From NCBI RefSeq assembly GCF_002160025.1, contig NZ_NFJU01000015.1, positions 17,740-81,739 on the forward strand: DNA of 64,000 nucleotides, written 5' to 3'. This document shows, piece by piece, positions 18,402 to 29,150 of this stretch. Positions within the stretch are counted from its first letter, which is position 1, and each line of letters opens with the position of its first letter. The notes beneath the pieces are model-generated. The model made no database searches. It was not told the origin of the DNA and was given only the letters and a program-made list of their open reading frames with translations. A program made the position numbers and the translations under genes. Source of the DNA: Anaeromassilibacillus sp. An200. Its GTDB lineage: Bacteria > Bacillota > Clostridia > Oscillospirales > Acutalibacteraceae.

Positions 18402-19544
18402 CTATAGTTCCACTTCCGCCAGACAGTCATCCAAACGATCCGGCCTGACGGGAATCACAACGTCATGCGAAATTTCCTGTTCCTGCTTTGTTCCGCAGAG
18501 AAGGACGGTAACACGTTCCGCATTTCCCGCTTCCAACAAACCCGTCAGCCGCTCCGGCGAACACTTCGGCGTAATATAAATCAAATGCGCGCATTTTTTC
18601 CAGTGCTCCTCCCGGAACAGCTCAAGGACCGGAAAAGCCGGAGGCACGCTTCGTGACAACAGGACCTCCAAAATTTCGGAAGCCTCCTCTTCCCCGTCAA
18701 AGCCCTGTGAGCCAAGCTCCGCATCCTCCGGCCAGAATACCTGTGCCGGGATCCCATGTTCCACCAAAAGAAAGGCCAGACGGGAAAAGGTCTCCATAAT
18801 ACAATCATTTTCCAGCAGCTGAGACCCACACTCCACCAGAAAGCGGATGGATCGCTCCGCGGAGCTTCCTCCCTCCCGCACGATCCATTCTCCCTGCTTG
18901 GCAGACAGCTTCCAATGAATCCGGCTCAGCGGATCACCGGGCTGGTAGGAACGAACGTCAAAGGGATCCGAGGGATCGTTCCCCGGCGCCGTGGGCAAAG
19001 ACAGCTCCGCAAAATCCGGGAGAAGACAGTTTTCGGTGACAGCGGCAGGAGCGGGAGTGCGGGACGGAAGAACAAACACCGCCGCGGATTCCTTCACACG
19101 GACAGGAAGGGAAAACAGCCGCAGAAAGTCAAGCCCTCTTGCCCGGCGGACAGTACAGGACAGCTTTCCGCAGCACGCGGACCGGCAGGGCTGCTCCATC
19201 ACAGCTTCGCCCGCAAAAAAGGGGAATGACAGCAGCTCCCGCTCCGTTTCCCCGCCAAGTGCGTTGGAAATCTCAATGGTTACACGCAGACAGGGAATCG
19301 GAAACAGCCGGCTGCTTTTCGCCCGGATCATAAATGAAAATGGCTCTTTCTTCTCCACCGCCGCCTTGGATGCCTGCGCACGCACTCCGGCAAAACGGAA
19401 TGACAGCAGAAGCCAGACAAACGACAGCACCGGAAGAATCAGCAGAAAAAGGAATACAAGATAAGACAGATATCCCCGAAAGAAAATAAAAAACAAACCG
19501 CCCGCCGCAAGGACGGCCAGATATGCCAAACGCCTGCCCCACAT
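18402..19544 (-). CDS. DUF58 domain protein
   Basis: The 380-aa protein begins with two membrane helices (MWGRRLAYLAVLAAGG and the next 25 residues). The DUF58 mark is FDVRSYQPGDPLSRIHWKLSAK near residue 210, followed by a VWA-like C-terminal half. The ATG at 19544 lies four bases after the MoxR stop. DUF58 proteins are always coupled to MoxR ATPases and transglutaminase-like proteins; a role in complex assembly is suspected but not settled. Confidence 0.9.
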   Translation of the reverse strand: MWGRRLAYLAVLAAGGLFFIFFRGYLSYLVFLFLLILPVLSFVWLLLSFRFAGVRAQASKAAVEKKEPFSFMIRAKSSRLFPIPCLRVTIEISNALGGETERELLSFPFFAGEAVMEQPCRSACCGKLSCTVRRARGLDFLRLFSLPVRVKESAAVFVLPSRTPAPAAVTENCLLPDFAELSLPTAPGNDPSDPFDVRSYQPGDPLSRIHWKLSAKQGEWIVREGGSSAERSIRFLVECGSQLLENDCIMETFSRLAFLLVEHGIPAQVFWPEDAELGSQGFDGEEEASEILEVLLSRSVPPAFPVLELFREEHWKKCAHLIYITPKCSPERLTGLLEAGNAERVTVLLCGTKQEQEISHDVVIPVRPDRLDDCLAEVEL

Positions 19545-19548
19545 AGCT

Positions 19549-20487
19549 TTACTTGTGGAGCGCGGGCTGCGGCACCGCGCGCAGAATCTCCGCCAGCACA
19601 TCGAAAGCCGTCTTTCCGCTGATGCGCGCTTTGGCGCTGAGCTTGACGCGGTGCGACATCACATCGAGGAACACCGCGGCTGCATCCTGCGGCACGACAT
19701 AATCTCTCCCCTCCAGATACGCACCCGCGCGGCTCATGGCGGCCAATGCCAGCGTTGCGCGGGGGCTGGCTCCCAGGCGCAGTTCCTCGCTCTCTCTGGT
19801 CGCGTTCGCAAGCCGGACCAGATACCGGCTCATTTCCTGGGAAAGATAGATCTGATCGGTTTCCGCGCGCATCCGCAGAAGCTCCTCGCTTTGGATTACC
19901 GTCTCAGCGGCCGGTTCCGGCTCGGAACCGGGTTGGCGGCTCATCAGAATCCGCTCCTCATCCTCCGGGCTGGGATATCCCATGCTCAGCCGCACCATAA
20001 AGCGATCCAGCTGGGACTCCGGCAGCGGCTGCGTACCCGCCGATCCCTCCGGGTTCTGCGTGGCAATCACGATAAACGGAGGGGGAATGCGGCGCGTCAC
20101 GCCGTCCACGGTCAGCTGCCCTTCCTCCATTACCTCCAGCAGCGCGCTTTGGGTTTTCGGGCTGGCACGGTTGATCTCGTCTCCCAGGAACAGATTGCAC
20201 ACCGCCGCACCGGGACGGTATTGCAGCTTACCCGTTGCCGGATCCGGCACGGAGTAGCCCGTGATATCCGACGGCGTAACATCCGGCGTGAATTGGAGCC
20301 TGCGAAACCGAAGTGCCATTGCCCTCGCAAACGCGAGCGCCAGCGTTGTTTTGCCGACGCCGGGAATATCCTCCAGCAAAATGTGGCCTCCGGCCAGGAT
20401 GGTCATATAAACCTTTCGGACGATGTCATCCTTTCCGATCACCGTCTTTTTGACTTCTTTGAGAATTCTCTGTGATATTTCCTGCAT
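19549..20487 (-). CDS. MoxR-family AAA ATPase
   Basis: This 312-aa chaperone-like ATPase has Walker A EDIPGVGKTTLA, Walker B NLFLGDEINRASPKTQSALLEVMEE, sensor 1 VIATQNP and the C-terminal GASPRATLAL. The ATG at 20487 follows GGAGGACG; a longer reading from 20925 would enter the divergent gene and is rejected. It leads the MoxR-DUF58-transglutaminase operon and probably helps mature or assemble a partner protein at the membrane. Confidence 0.94.
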   Translation of the reverse strand: MQEISQRILKEVKKTVIGKDDIVRKVYMTILAGGHILLEDIPGVGKTTLALAFARAMALRFRRLQFTPDVTPSDITGYSVPDPATGKLQYRPGAAVCNLFLGDEINRASPKTQSALLEVMEEGQLTVDGVTRRIPPPFIVIATQNPEGSAGTQPLPESQLDRFMVRLSMGYPSPEDEERILMSRQPGSEPEPAAETVIQSEELLRMRAETDQIYLSQEMSRYLVRLANATRESEELRLGASPRATLALAAMSRAGAYLEGRDYVVPQDAAAVFLDVMSHRVKLSAKARISGKTAFDVLAEILRAVPQPALHK

Positions 20488-20544
20488 AAAAACGTCCTCC
20501 AAAAAACAGCTGCCAAGCAGCTGGGTCAACCTGTCACTGAGGGT

Positions 20545-20573
20545 ATTATAGCAAATTCCTCCCTCCCTCTCAA
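20545..20573 (-). promoter_or_regulatory. Promoter of the MoxR operon
   Basis: On the minus strand, TTGAGA (20568-20573), 17 bases, TATAAT (20545-20550). A small palindrome lies between it and the start (about 20507-20523). Confidence 0.65.
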
Positions 20574-20614
20574 CCAATTCTGTCAACTTTCCCAATGCTT
20601 CACAGAAAATTTTC

Positions 20615-20643
20615 TTGCAAAGCGCCCGGTGCTCGCCTACAAT
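20615..20643 (+). promoter_or_regulatory. Promoter of the aldehyde dehydrogenase-sirtuin pair
   Basis: TTGCAA (20615-20620), 17 bases, TACAAT (20638-20643). Confidence 0.7.
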
Positions 20644-20694
20644 AAAGACAGATGGCGCAAAACAACGCGCGCCGGAACAGGAGGAAGAATTGAT

Positions 20695-22065
20695 ATGGAA
20701 CATTGCGAAGAAGCCCTCAGCCGCCAGCGGCGCTTTTTTGAATCCGGGGTGACGCTTTCCGCCGGTTTCCGGCTCGCCGCCCTGAAACGTCTTGCCGACG
20801 CGATGAAAGAATATGAAACCCGACTGCTCACCGCCCTGCGGGAGGATCTCGGAAAATCCTCCTTTGAAGCATATGCCACGGAGCTTGGCGTGGTTTATGA
20901 GGAAATCCGGGAACTGCGCGCCCACCTAAAAAACTGGATGCGGCCAAAGCCGGTACGCGGCCCGCTGACACAGTTTCCCTGCGTGTGCTCCGTCCGGCCG
21001 GAGCCGCTTGGCGTGGTGCTGATCCTCTCCCCCTGGAACTACCCCGTACAGCTCACTCTGGCTCCGCTTGCCGCGGCTCTCGCCGCAGGAAACTGCGCCG
21101 TGGTAAAGCCCTCCCGCTATGCCGCCAAAACAGCCGTCGTTCTGGAGGACATGCTGCGAAGCGCTTTCCCCTCCGGCCTTGTCACGGTTTTCCAGGGCGG
21201 AGCGGCCGTTAACCAGGAATTGCTTGCCCTGAAATTTGATCATATCTTTTTTACCGGAAGTCCCGCTGTCGGACGTGTGGTGATGGAAGCTGCTGCCAAG
21301 CATCTCACACCCGTAACGCTGGAGCTGGGCGGAAAAAGCCCCTGCATCGTGGACGAAACGGCGGATATCGCGCTGGCCGCACGGCGGATCGCCTGGGGAA
21401 AGCTGCTGAACGCAGGCCAAACCTGCGTGGCTCCCGACTACGTACTGATCCACGAAACCATGCTGCACAGCTTCGCACGTGAATTTGCCGGGGCGGTGCG
21501 CCGCATGTACGGCGAGGAACCGATACAGAATCCCGAATACGGAAAAATTATCAACGAAAAACATATGGAACGCCTCAAGCTTCTTTTGCAGCGCGGTACG
21601 CCCATTACCGGCGGCACCTTCTCCGACCGCAGCCGCAAAATTGCCCCTACTCTTTTAACAGGCGTATCCTGGGACAGCCCTGTGATGCAGGAAGAAATTT
21701 TCGGACCCATCCTGCCCCTGATTCCCTATCGCAGTTTTTCGCAGGCATTGGCCGAAATTCGCAAGCGTCCGAAGCCGCTGGCTCTGTATCTCTTTACGCA
21801 TGATCCCGATCACGAACGCCGCGCGCTGCGCGAAGTCAGTTTCGGCGGCGGCTGTGTCAACGATGTGGTCGTTCACCTGACCAACCCGCACATGCCGTTC
21901 GGCGGCGTTGGGGAAAGCGGAATGGGCGCGTACCACGGCAAGGCGGGATTCCTCACCTTCTCCCACCAAAAAAGCATCCTGAAAAAATCCACCGCCGTCG
22001 ACTTGCCCGTCCGTTACCCGCCCTACGCCGGAAAGCTGCCGATCGTACGGCTTCTCATGCGATAA
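20695..22065 (+). CDS. Aldehyde dehydrogenase
   Basis: This 456-aa NAD(P)-dependent enzyme oxidises aldehydes to acids. It has the substrate-fold mark LSPWNYPVQLTLAPL, the catalytic Glu in VTLELGGKSPCIV, the catalytic Cys in NAGQTCVAPDY, and EEIFGPILPLI. The lack of a long N-terminal part and the C-terminal end with hydrophobic and basic residues match class 3/fatty-aldehyde type enzymes. The ATG at 20695 is behind AGGAGGAAGAATTG. The sirtuin gene follows after 14 bases, so the two are likely co-transcribed. The natural aldehyde is unknown. Confidence 0.93.
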   Translation: MEHCEEALSRQRRFFESGVTLSAGFRLAALKRLADAMKEYETRLLTALREDLGKSSFEAYATELGVVYEEIRELRAHLKNWMRPKPVRGPLTQFPCVCSVRPEPLGVVLILSPWNYPVQLTLAPLAAALAAGNCAVVKPSRYAAKTAVVLEDMLRSAFPSGLVTVFQGGAAVNQELLALKFDHIFFTGSPAVGRVVMEAAAKHLTPVTLELGGKSPCIVDETADIALAARRIAWGKLLNAGQTCVAPDYVLIHETMLHSFAREFAGAVRRMYGEEPIQNPEYGKIINEKHMERLKLLLQRGTPITGGTFSDRSRKIAPTLLTGVSWDSPVMQEEIFGPILPLIPYRSFSQALAEIRKRPKPLALYLFTHDPDHERRALREVSFGGGCVNDVVVHLTNPHMPFGGVGESGMGAYHGKAGFLTFSHQKSILKKSTAVDLPVRYPPYAGKLPIVRLLMR

Positions 22066-22079
22066 AGGAGGCCTTTCAG

Positions 22080-22808
22080 ATGAATGATATCGAACAGCTG
22101 CAAGCATGGATCGATGAAAGCTGCCGGATTGTCTTTTTCGGCGGCGCAGGCGTCTCCACGGAAAGCGGAATCCCGGATTTCCGGAGCACAGACGGCCTTT
22201 ACAACCAAAAATACAAATATCCGCCTGAAACCATGCTGAGCCACACCATGTACGAGCGGCACACGGAGGAATTTTACGAGTTTTACCGGGACAAGCTTCT
22301 GTACCCAAACGCACAGCCAAACGCGGCGCATAAAAAGCTCGCGGAACTGGAACAGGCCGGGCGGCTCTCCGCTGTGGTGACGCAGAATATCGATGGGCTT
22401 CATCAGGCCGCCGGCAGCCGTACCGTCTATGAGCTGCATGGCTCTGTGCTGCGCAACTATTGTTTGAAATGCCACAAGCAGTATGACCTCGACTTCATGC
22501 TGCACAGCGAGGGAGTGCCACACTGCACCTGCGGCGGCGTGATCAAGCCGGATGTGGTTCTGTATGAAGAGAGTCTGGACGAGGCCACGATTCAACATTC
22601 GGTACAGGCCATCGCGTCCGCCGATATGCTGATCATCGCGGGAACCTCTCTGGCGGTTTACCCGGCAAGCGGGTTAATCCGTTACTTTGAGGGAAACCGC
22701 CTCGCCGTAATCAACCGCAGTCCCACCCCGATGGATGAACAGGCCGGCCTGCTCATCAACGGAAGCGTCGGCCAGGTACTGAGCCAAATCAAGGTCCACC
22801 CGGTTTGA
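22080..22808 (+). CDS. NAD-dependent protein deacylase (sirtuin)
   Basis: This 242-aa cytoplasmic enzyme removes acyl groups from lysines using NAD. It shows GGAGVSTESGIPDFRS, the catalytic His in YELHGSVLRNYC, QNIDGLHQAAG, and zinc ligands in CLKC and HCTCGG. The second zinc pair is CxC rather than CxxC, a spacing I believe is seen in some clostridial sirtuins. It follows the aldehyde dehydrogenase with AAAGGAGG before the ATG. A link between the two through NAD or acyl metabolism is only a guess. Confidence 0.94.
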   Translation: MNDIEQLQAWIDESCRIVFFGGAGVSTESGIPDFRSTDGLYNQKYKYPPETMLSHTMYERHTEEFYEFYRDKLLYPNAQPNAAHKKLAELEQAGRLSAVVTQNIDGLHQAAGSRTVYELHGSVLRNYCLKCHKQYDLDFMLHSEGVPHCTCGGVIKPDVVLYEESLDEATIQHSVQAIASADMLIIAGTSLAVYPASGLIRYFEGNRLAVINRSPTPMDEQAGLLINGSVGQVLSQIKVHPV

Positions 22809-22824
22809 CCAAACGGAAAACAGG

Positions 22825-22874
22825 AAGCCCCTTTCCCGCAAACGGCATGAACCGCATGCGGGAAAGGGGCTTTT
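22825..22874 (+). terminator. Terminator after the sirtuin gene
   Basis: Arms AAGCCCCTTTCCCGC and its complement (15 bases) are separated by 18 bases and followed by TTTT. Confidence 0.85.
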
Positions 22875-22908
22875 CCATTTTCCTATCAGGGGTGGGGTCG
22901 ACACCAGA

Positions 22909-24660
22909 TTAATGTGCAAACTGGCTGTTGTAGAGCTCCGCGTAAAAGCCGCCCTTTTGCAGCAGGCTTTCATGGTTGCCCTGTTCGATGATGCTTCCAT
23001 CGCGCATCACGAGAATCACATCGGCCTCGCGGATGGTGGAAAGGCGGTGCGCCACAATGAAGCTGGTGCGGCCCTCCATCAAGCGGGCAAAGGCCTCCTG
23101 CACCTTCAGCTCCGTGCGGGTGTCGATCGAGGAGGTTGCTTCGTCGAGAATGAGCATCGGCGGGCGGCAGAGCATCACACGCGCAATGCAGAGGAGCTGC
23201 TTTTGTCCCTGAGACAGGCTTCCGCCGTCCTCGGTGATCTCCGTGTCATAGCCCTTCGGCAGGCGGCGGATGAAACCATGCGCATGGCTGGCCTTGGCAG
23301 CGGCGATCATTTCCTCCTCCGTTGCGTCCGGGCGTCCCATCATAATATTTTCCCGGATGGTGCCGGTTTTGAGCCAGGTCTCCTGCAACACCATGCCGTA
23401 GCCGCTGCGCAGGCTCCGGCGCGTCACTTCACGGATGTCCTCCCCTTCCACGCAAATGGAACCGCTTCGGACATCGTAAAAGCGCATCAGCAAATTGATG
23501 ATCGTGGTTTTGCCGCAGCCTGTCGGGCCGACGATCGCCACACGCTGGCCGGGCTTGACGGTCAGGTTAAAATCCCGGATCAGAGGACGCTTGGGATCGT
23601 AGGAGAATTCCACATCATGCAGGGACACATTTCCCTGTACAGCCTTGAGCTCCACGGCGTTTTCCGCGTCCGGGATCTGGGGCTCTTCCTCGATCAATTC
23701 AAAGATACGCCCCGCGCACGCAAGTGCGTTTTGCAGCTCCGTGACAACACCGGAAATCTCATTGAATGGCTTGGTATACTGGTTTGCATAGCTGAGCAGA
23801 CAGGTCAAATCACCCACGGTAATCGCCCCGCCGATCGCGATAAGCGCACCGGTCAGGCCGACCGCCGCATACACCACACTGTTGACAAAGCGGGTGGCGG
23901 GATTGGTGATGGAGGAAAAGAACGTCGCGCGAAGCGAACACTTTTCCAGCTTTTCATTGATCTCATCAAACTGCTCCAGCGCCTCATCCTCATGGGAAAA
24001 GGCCTGCACCACCTTCTGATTGCCGATCATCTCATCGATCAGCGCCGTCTGGCGGCCGCGCGTTTCCGACTGAAGCTTGAACATCGCATACGTCCGCCGG
24101 GCAATAAAGCTGGCGACAAAGAGTGAAATCGGCGTAAGCAGCACCACCAGAAGGGTGATTCCCGCATGAATGGACAGCATGAAGCCCAATGTGCCGAGAA
24201 TGGTGAGCACACCGGTGAACAGCTGCGTAAAGCCCAAAAGCAGACCGTCGGCAAACTGATCCACATCTGCAATCACGCGGCTGACAATCTCGCCGTGCGA
24301 ATGGGCATCCAGATATTTGAGCGGAAGAATCTGGATTTTGCGGAAGGCTTCCGAACGCACATCCCGCACCACCTGAAAGGTGATCTTGTTGTTGATGGTG
24401 TTCATCAGCCATTGCAGCAGCGAAGTAATTGCCACCAAAACTCCGATTTTCAAAAGGATCGCCGCAATCGCGGCGAAATCCACCTGTCCCGCACCGAGAA
24501 TCCGATCGATCGCGTCACCGACCAGCACAGGAACATACAGCGTGAGCGCCACCGTAACAGCAGCAAACAGGATGGAAAGAACAATGAGGACACGGTATTT
24601 TTTGAGACGGTGCAGCACCTTGCGCAAGGCTTCCCGCTGCACATACGGATTTTTCTCCAT
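22909..24660 (-). CDS. ABC exporter half-transporter, consensus ATPase
   Basis: The 583-aa protein has six membrane helices (residues 1-320) and an ATPase domain with Walker A GPTGCGKTT, signature LSQGQKQLL, Walker B MLILDEATSSIDTRTE and H-loop VAHRLST. The catalytic Glu after Walker B is present. The ATG at 24660 is preferred over GTG at 24663, since it sits seven bases from AGGAGG and overlaps the upstream stop as TGATG. It forms a heterodimer with the next protein, as in multidrug exporters of the BmrCD/LmrCD kind. The substrate is unknown. Confidence 0.93.
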   Translation of the reverse strand: MEKNPYVQREALRKVLHRLKKYRVLIVLSILFAAVTVALTLYVPVLVGDAIDRILGAGQVDFAAIAAILLKIGVLVAITSLLQWLMNTINNKITFQVVRDVRSEAFRKIQILPLKYLDAHSHGEIVSRVIADVDQFADGLLLGFTQLFTGVLTILGTLGFMLSIHAGITLLVVLLTPISLFVASFIARRTYAMFKLQSETRGRQTALIDEMIGNQKVVQAFSHEDEALEQFDEINEKLEKCSLRATFFSSITNPATRFVNSVVYAAVGLTGALIAIGGAITVGDLTCLLSYANQYTKPFNEISGVVTELQNALACAGRIFELIEEEPQIPDAENAVELKAVQGNVSLHDVEFSYDPKRPLIRDFNLTVKPGQRVAIVGPTGCGKTTIINLLMRFYDVRSGSICVEGEDIREVTRRSLRSGYGMVLQETWLKTGTIRENIMMGRPDATEEEMIAAAKASHAHGFIRRLPKGYDTEITEDGGSLSQGQKQLLCIARVMLCRPPMLILDEATSSIDTRTELKVQEAFARLMEGRTSFIVAHRLSTIREADVILVMRDGSIIEQGNHESLLQKGGFYAELYNSQFAH

Positions 24661-26384
24661 CACGCATCCTCCTTCCGGAACTGGGAATTGTAGATCTCGC
24701 GGTACACACCGCAGCTTTCCAGAAGCTCCTCATGCGTGCCGATGCCAACCGGGCATCCGTCATCCAGCACGATGATCCGATCCGCATACTGGATGGAGGA
24801 AGCCCGCTGGGAGACCAGGAACACGGTGGGCGAGTACGGCAGTTCGCGGATGGCTTTGCGCAGCGCCGCGTCCGTGGCAAAATCGAGCGCCGAGGAACTG
24901 TCATCCAGAATCAGGATACGCGGACGGCGCACCAGCGCGCGAGCAATGGTCAAACGCTGACGCTGACCGCCGGACAGATTCCGTCCCGCCTGCTCGATGA
25001 CAAAATCAAGACCGCCCTCCTTGCTTTCCACAACCTCCTGCGCCTGTGCGGACGCAAGAGCGTCCCAGATTTCATCGTCTGTCGCGTCGGGATTGCCCCA
25101 TTTCATATTGTCCCGCACGGTCCCCTGGAACAGGACCGCTTTCTGCGGTACAACGCCGATCATGCCGCGCAGCTCATCCAGCGGATAATCCCGCACATCG
25201 GCGCCCTGGACCAGGACGGCCCCCTGTGTCGCGTCGTAAAAACGCGGGATCAAACCGACCAGAGACGATTTGCCGGAGCCGGTACCGCCGATCACACCGA
25301 TCGTCTCCCCTGCCGCCGCAGTAAAACTCAGACCGGAGAGAGAATCCTCGCCCGCATTTTTGTATTGCAGGGCAACGTCCCGAAATTCCACCAGCGGCGC
25401 GTCCTTTTTCGTCTCAGGAGAGGCGGAAGACTGTTCCTGACTCGAAGTGATATCAAACACTGCGGCAATCCGGTTTCCGCAGGCCACCGCCTTGGTGATG
25501 TTGATAATCAGATTTGCCATCTTGATCAGCTCAACCAGGATCTGCGACATGTAATTGTAAAGAGCCACCACCATACCCTGTGTCAGGATCCCGGACTCCA
25601 CCCGGAGCGCACCCGTCCAGATCAGGGCGATGACGGCAAAATTGATGATGAGATAGGTCACCGGATTCATCAGGGCCGAGATACGGCCCACAAACTTCTG
25701 CACGCCGGTCAAATCCTCGTTGCGCGTTTCAAACTCCGCAATCTCCTCGTTTTCCTTGCAGAAAGCCCGCAGGACACGGACACCGGTGAGATTTTCGCGC
25801 GTAATGCCGAGCAGGCGATCCAACCGGGACTGCACCTTCCGGTACAGCGGGATCGAGACAAGCATAATGCCGAACACCACAATGCACAGCAGCGGAATGG
25901 TAGCGACAAACACCAGCGCCGCCTGCCAGTCGATGGTGAAGGCCATGATCATCGCACCGAACACAACAAAAGGCGAACGCAGCAGCAGGCGCAGCGTCAG
26001 GTTGGTGCCGTTCTGCACCTGGTTGACGTCGCTCGTCATGCGGGTGATCATAGTGGACGCGCCAAGCGTGTCCAGCTCTGTATAGGACAGGCTCTGAATA
26101 TGGCGGAAGAGGGCGTGCCGGATCTTTTTGACAAATCCGACCGCCGCCTTTGCCGCGAAATACTGGGCAGTGATGGAGCACACAAGGCCAATCACACCAA
26201 GCGCAACGAGAACCAGGCACATACGGATGATATAGCCTGTATCCCCTGTTTTGATACCCACATCAATCATGGACGCAACAACGAGCGGCACAAACAGCTC
26301 AAAGGACGCCTCCAAAAGTTTAAACAGCGGACCTAGAATGGTTTCCTTTTTATAATCCTTCAAATAGACAAATAAGCGATTCAC
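24660..26384 (-). CDS. ABC exporter half-transporter, degenerate ATPase
   Basis: This 574-aa partner has six helices and Walker A GGTGSGKSS, signature LSGGQRQRL, but Walker B reads ILILDDSSSALD: Asp stands where the catalytic Glu belongs. That is the usual mark of the non-catalytic half in heterodimeric exporters. It is translated first and is coupled to the other half by overlap. It lies behind valS on the same strand, with an inverted repeat between them. Confidence 0.93.
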   Translation of the reverse strand: MNRLFVYLKDYKKETILGPLFKLLEASFELFVPLVVASMIDVGIKTGDTGYIIRMCLVLVALGVIGLVCSITAQYFAAKAAVGFVKKIRHALFRHIQSLSYTELDTLGASTMITRMTSDVNQVQNGTNLTLRLLLRSPFVVFGAMIMAFTIDWQAALVFVATIPLLCIVVFGIMLVSIPLYRKVQSRLDRLLGITRENLTGVRVLRAFCKENEEIAEFETRNEDLTGVQKFVGRISALMNPVTYLIINFAVIALIWTGALRVESGILTQGMVVALYNYMSQILVELIKMANLIINITKAVACGNRIAAVFDITSSQEQSSASPETKKDAPLVEFRDVALQYKNAGEDSLSGLSFTAAAGETIGVIGGTGSGKSSLVGLIPRFYDATQGAVLVQGADVRDYPLDELRGMIGVVPQKAVLFQGTVRDNMKWGNPDATDDEIWDALASAQAQEVVESKEGGLDFVIEQAGRNLSGGQRQRLTIARALVRRPRILILDDSSSALDFATDAALRKAIRELPYSPTVFLVSQRASSIQYADRIIVLDDGCPVGIGTHEELLESCGVYREIYNSQFRKEDA

Positions 26385-26399
26385 GATATCCCCCCGTCA

Positions 26400-26448
26400 A
26401 TCGGGCGGCGCGTGTCATTCAACCAAACCAGCTGGAATGCCGCCCGAT
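26400..26448. repeat. Inverted repeat between valS and the ABC exporter
   Basis: Ten-base arms ATCGGGCGGC (26400-26409) and GCCGCCCGAT (26439-26448) could form a hairpin. No T-run follows on either strand, so it may be a weak terminator or processing site. Confidence 0.5.
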
Positions 26449-26468
26449 TTCCTGTCACGTCACAATGT

Positions 26469-29096
26469 TCAGCGTCCCAGTGCCTCCAGACTCGAACGGA
26501 TCAGCGCGATATGCTCCTGCAGCCGGGCAGCGTTCTGACGCACACCCTCAACCACGTTTGCGGGAGCCTTGCCGGTAAACTTTTCATTGGAAAGCTTGGC
26601 CTGCGCTGTGGCATACTGCTTCTCCGCGCTTTCAAGCTCCTTGGTGAGACGTGCGATCTCTGCTGCTTTGTCCACCAGCTCATCCATCTGGATATAGATT
26701 TTGGCGTCGGGCGTTACGATGGTCACTGCGCCATCCAGCGTGAACGAATCCGCAACCTCCAGCTCTGTCGCGTAGGCAAGGCGCTGGAAAATAGCCGTGC
26801 CTTCCACGAATACATCGGGCTTTGCTGTGGCCAGATACAGCTTAGTGCGGCGGCTGGGCGCGACGTTCATCTCGCTGCGGCGGTTACGCACAGCACGCAC
26901 GGCGGCCATAACGCTCTCCATACGGGCGGAAGCCTCCGGGAAATCCAGCGCGGGATCGTACGACGGATAGGAGTTGACGATCAGAGCCTCTCCGTCGTGC
27001 GGCATGGTCTGCCAGATCTCCTCCGTGATATACGGCATGAAGGGATGCAGCATGGCAAGCGTGCGGGTCATCACCCACACGAGCACCTGGCGCACCTCCT
27101 GCGCGGCCTGCTCGTCGTCTCCTGTCAGGCGGATTTTCGCAATTTCAATGAACCAATCGCAGAACTGATCCCACAGGAAGTCGTACAGCTTCTGTGCGGC
27201 GATGCCGAGCTCAAATTTCTCGAGATTCTCGTTGACCTCCTTCGCCACACGGTTGAAGGCGGATACGATCCATTTGTCCTCCGTTGCAAGGCGGGCGGGA
27301 AGCTCATTTTTGACCTCCTTGCCTTCAATGTTCATAAGGATAAAGCGGGAAGCGTTCCACAGCTTATTGGCAAAGTTGCGGCTGGCCTCCACACGCTCGG
27401 TCGAGAAGCGGGTATCGTTTCCGGGGCTGATACCCGTCACCAGTGTGAAGCGCAGAGCGTCTGCGCCGTACTGGGCAATCACCTCCAGCGGGTCGATGCC
27501 GTTGCCAAGAGATTTGCTCATCTTGCGTCCCTGCGCGTCACGCACCAAACCATGGAAGAACACGGTCTTGAAGGGAACCTCTTTCATGTGCTCGAGACCG
27601 GAGAAAATCATGCGTGCCACCCAGAAGAAGATAATATCGTAACCGGTGACAAGCGTATCCGTGGGATAGAAATATTCCAGCTCCTTCGTCTTTTCCGGCC
27701 AGCCGAGGGTCGAGAACGGCCAGAGCGCCGAGCTAAACCAGGTGTCCAGCGTATCCTCGTCCTGATGCAGATTGGTGCAGCCGCATTTCGGGCAGGCATG
27801 CGGTTCTTCGCGGGCGACAATCATCTCACCGCAGTCCGGGCAGTACCACGCCGGAATCCGGTGGCCCCACCAGAGCTGGCGGGAAATACACCAGTCTTTG
27901 ATATTTTCCATCCAGTTATAATACGTCTTATTCATACGTTCAGGAATAAACTGGATCCGTCCGTCGCGCACACAGTCCACCGCGGGCTCCGCCAGCGGCT
28001 TCATCTTGACGAACCACTGCTTGGATACGCGCGGTTCGACCACCGTACCGCAGCGGTAGCAGGTGCCGACGTTGTGCTTGATGTCCTCTACACGGACGAG
28101 GAAGCCCTGCTCCTCCAAATCGCGGACAATCGCTTTTCTGGCATCCAGTCCGCTCATACCGCAGTACTTGCCGCCGTTCTCGTTGATGCTGCCGTCCTCG
28201 TTCATCACGTTGATGATTTCAAGATTGTGGCGCAGACCGACCTCGAAATCGTTCGGGTCATGGGCGGGGGTGATCTTCACAACGCCCGTTCCGAAATCCT
28301 TCTCCACATAGGTATCGGCCACGACGGGGATCTCACGGCCAACCAGCGGCAGAATCAACGTCTTGCCGATGATACTCTGATAACGCTCGTCCTCCGGGTG
28401 CACGGCAACAGCGGTATCGCCCAGCATCGTTTCGGGACGGGTCGTCGCCAACTCCAGATAACCGGAGCCGTCCTTGAAAGGATAGCGCAGGTGCCAGAAA
28501 TGGCCCGCCTTCTCCTCAAACTCCACCTCCGCGTCGGAAATGGAGGTTCTGCAATGCGGGCACCAGTTGATGATGCGCTCACCGCGATAAATCAGGCCCT
28601 TTTCATACAGGCGGACAAAGACCTCGCGCACCGCCTTCGAGCAGCCTTCGTCGAGCGTAAAGCGCTCCCGCTCCCAATCGCAGGAAGAGCCCAGCTTTTT
28701 CAGCTGCTCCACAATGCGTCCGCCGTACTGACGCTTCCAGTCCCAGGCGCGCTCCAGGAAAGCTTCGCGGCCGATTTCCTCCTTCGTCACGCCCTCCTGA
28801 CGCATAGCTTCGACAATCTTGGCCTCCGTCGCAATGGAAGCGTGGTCCGTACCGGGCAGCCACAGGGCGCAGTACCCCTGCATCCGGCGCCAGCGGATCA
28901 GGATATCCTGAAGCGTTTCGTCGAGCGCGTGGCCCATGTGAAGCTGGCCGGTAATATTCGGCGGGGGGATTACGATTGTATACGGTTTTTTCTTCGGATC
29001 GGGCTCAGCGTGGAAATAGTTTCCCTTGGTCCAGAATTCGTAAATTCTGTCCTCCACTTCCTGGGGCTCATACGTTTTGGCAAGCTCCTTGCTCAT
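26469..29096 (-). CDS. valS: Valyl-tRNA synthetase
   Basis: This 875-aa enzyme charges tRNA-Val. It has the HIGH-type motif HMGH (53-56) in [15 protein letters not shown], the editing-domain [20 protein letters not shown], and [14 protein letters not shown] near residue 520. The C-terminal 70 residues form the coiled-coil arm typical of ValRS. Length and layout are normal. A T-box leader with a valine codon lies upstream. Confidence 0.97.
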   Translation of the reverse strand: MSKELAKTYEPQEVEDRIYEFWTKGNYFHAEPDPKKKPYTIVIPPPNITGQLHMGHALDETLQDILIRWRRMQGYCALWLPGTDHASIATEAKIVEAMRQEGVTKEEIGREAFLERAWDWKRQYGGRIVEQLKKLGSSCDWERERFTLDEGCSKAVREVFVRLYEKGLIYRGERIINWCPHCRTSISDAEVEFEEKAGHFWHLRYPFKDGSGYLELATTRPETMLGDTAVAVHPEDERYQSIIGKTLILPLVGREIPVVADTYVEKDFGTGVVKITPAHDPNDFEVGLRHNLEIINVMNEDGSINENGGKYCGMSGLDARKAIVRDLEEQGFLVRVEDIKHNVGTCYRCGTVVEPRVSKQWFVKMKPLAEPAVDCVRDGRIQFIPERMNKTYYNWMENIKDWCISRQLWWGHRIPAWYCPDCGEMIVAREEPHACPKCGCTNLHQDEDTLDTWFSSALWPFSTLGWPEKTKELEYFYPTDTLVTGYDIIFFWVARMIFSGLEHMKEVPFKTVFFHGLVRDAQGRKMSKSLGNGIDPLEVIAQYGADALRFTLVTGISPGNDTRFSTERVEASRNFANKLWNASRFILMNIEGKEVKNELPARLATEDKWIVSAFNRVAKEVNENLEKFELGIAAQKLYDFLWDQFCDWFIEIAKIRLTGDDEQAAQEVRQVLVWVMTRTLAMLHPFMPYITEEIWQTMPHDGEALIVNSYPSYDPALDFPEASARMESVMAAVRAVRNRRSEMNVAPSRRTKLYLATAKPDVFVEGTAIFQRLAYATELEVADSFTLDGAVTIVTPDAKIYIQMDELVDKAAEIARLTKELESAEKQYATAQAKLSNEKFTGKAPANVVEGVRQNAARLQEHIALIRSSLEALGR

Positions 29097-29150
29097 GGTT
29101 TGGATTCCTCTCTTTCTCTTTCAATCATCTCTGCGCCCTCTTCGGGGATC

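Noticed and set aside
24732..26336. A 534-aa plus-strand frame
   Set aside because: Antisense shadow of the ABC exporter gene; composition rich in His, Arg, Gln.
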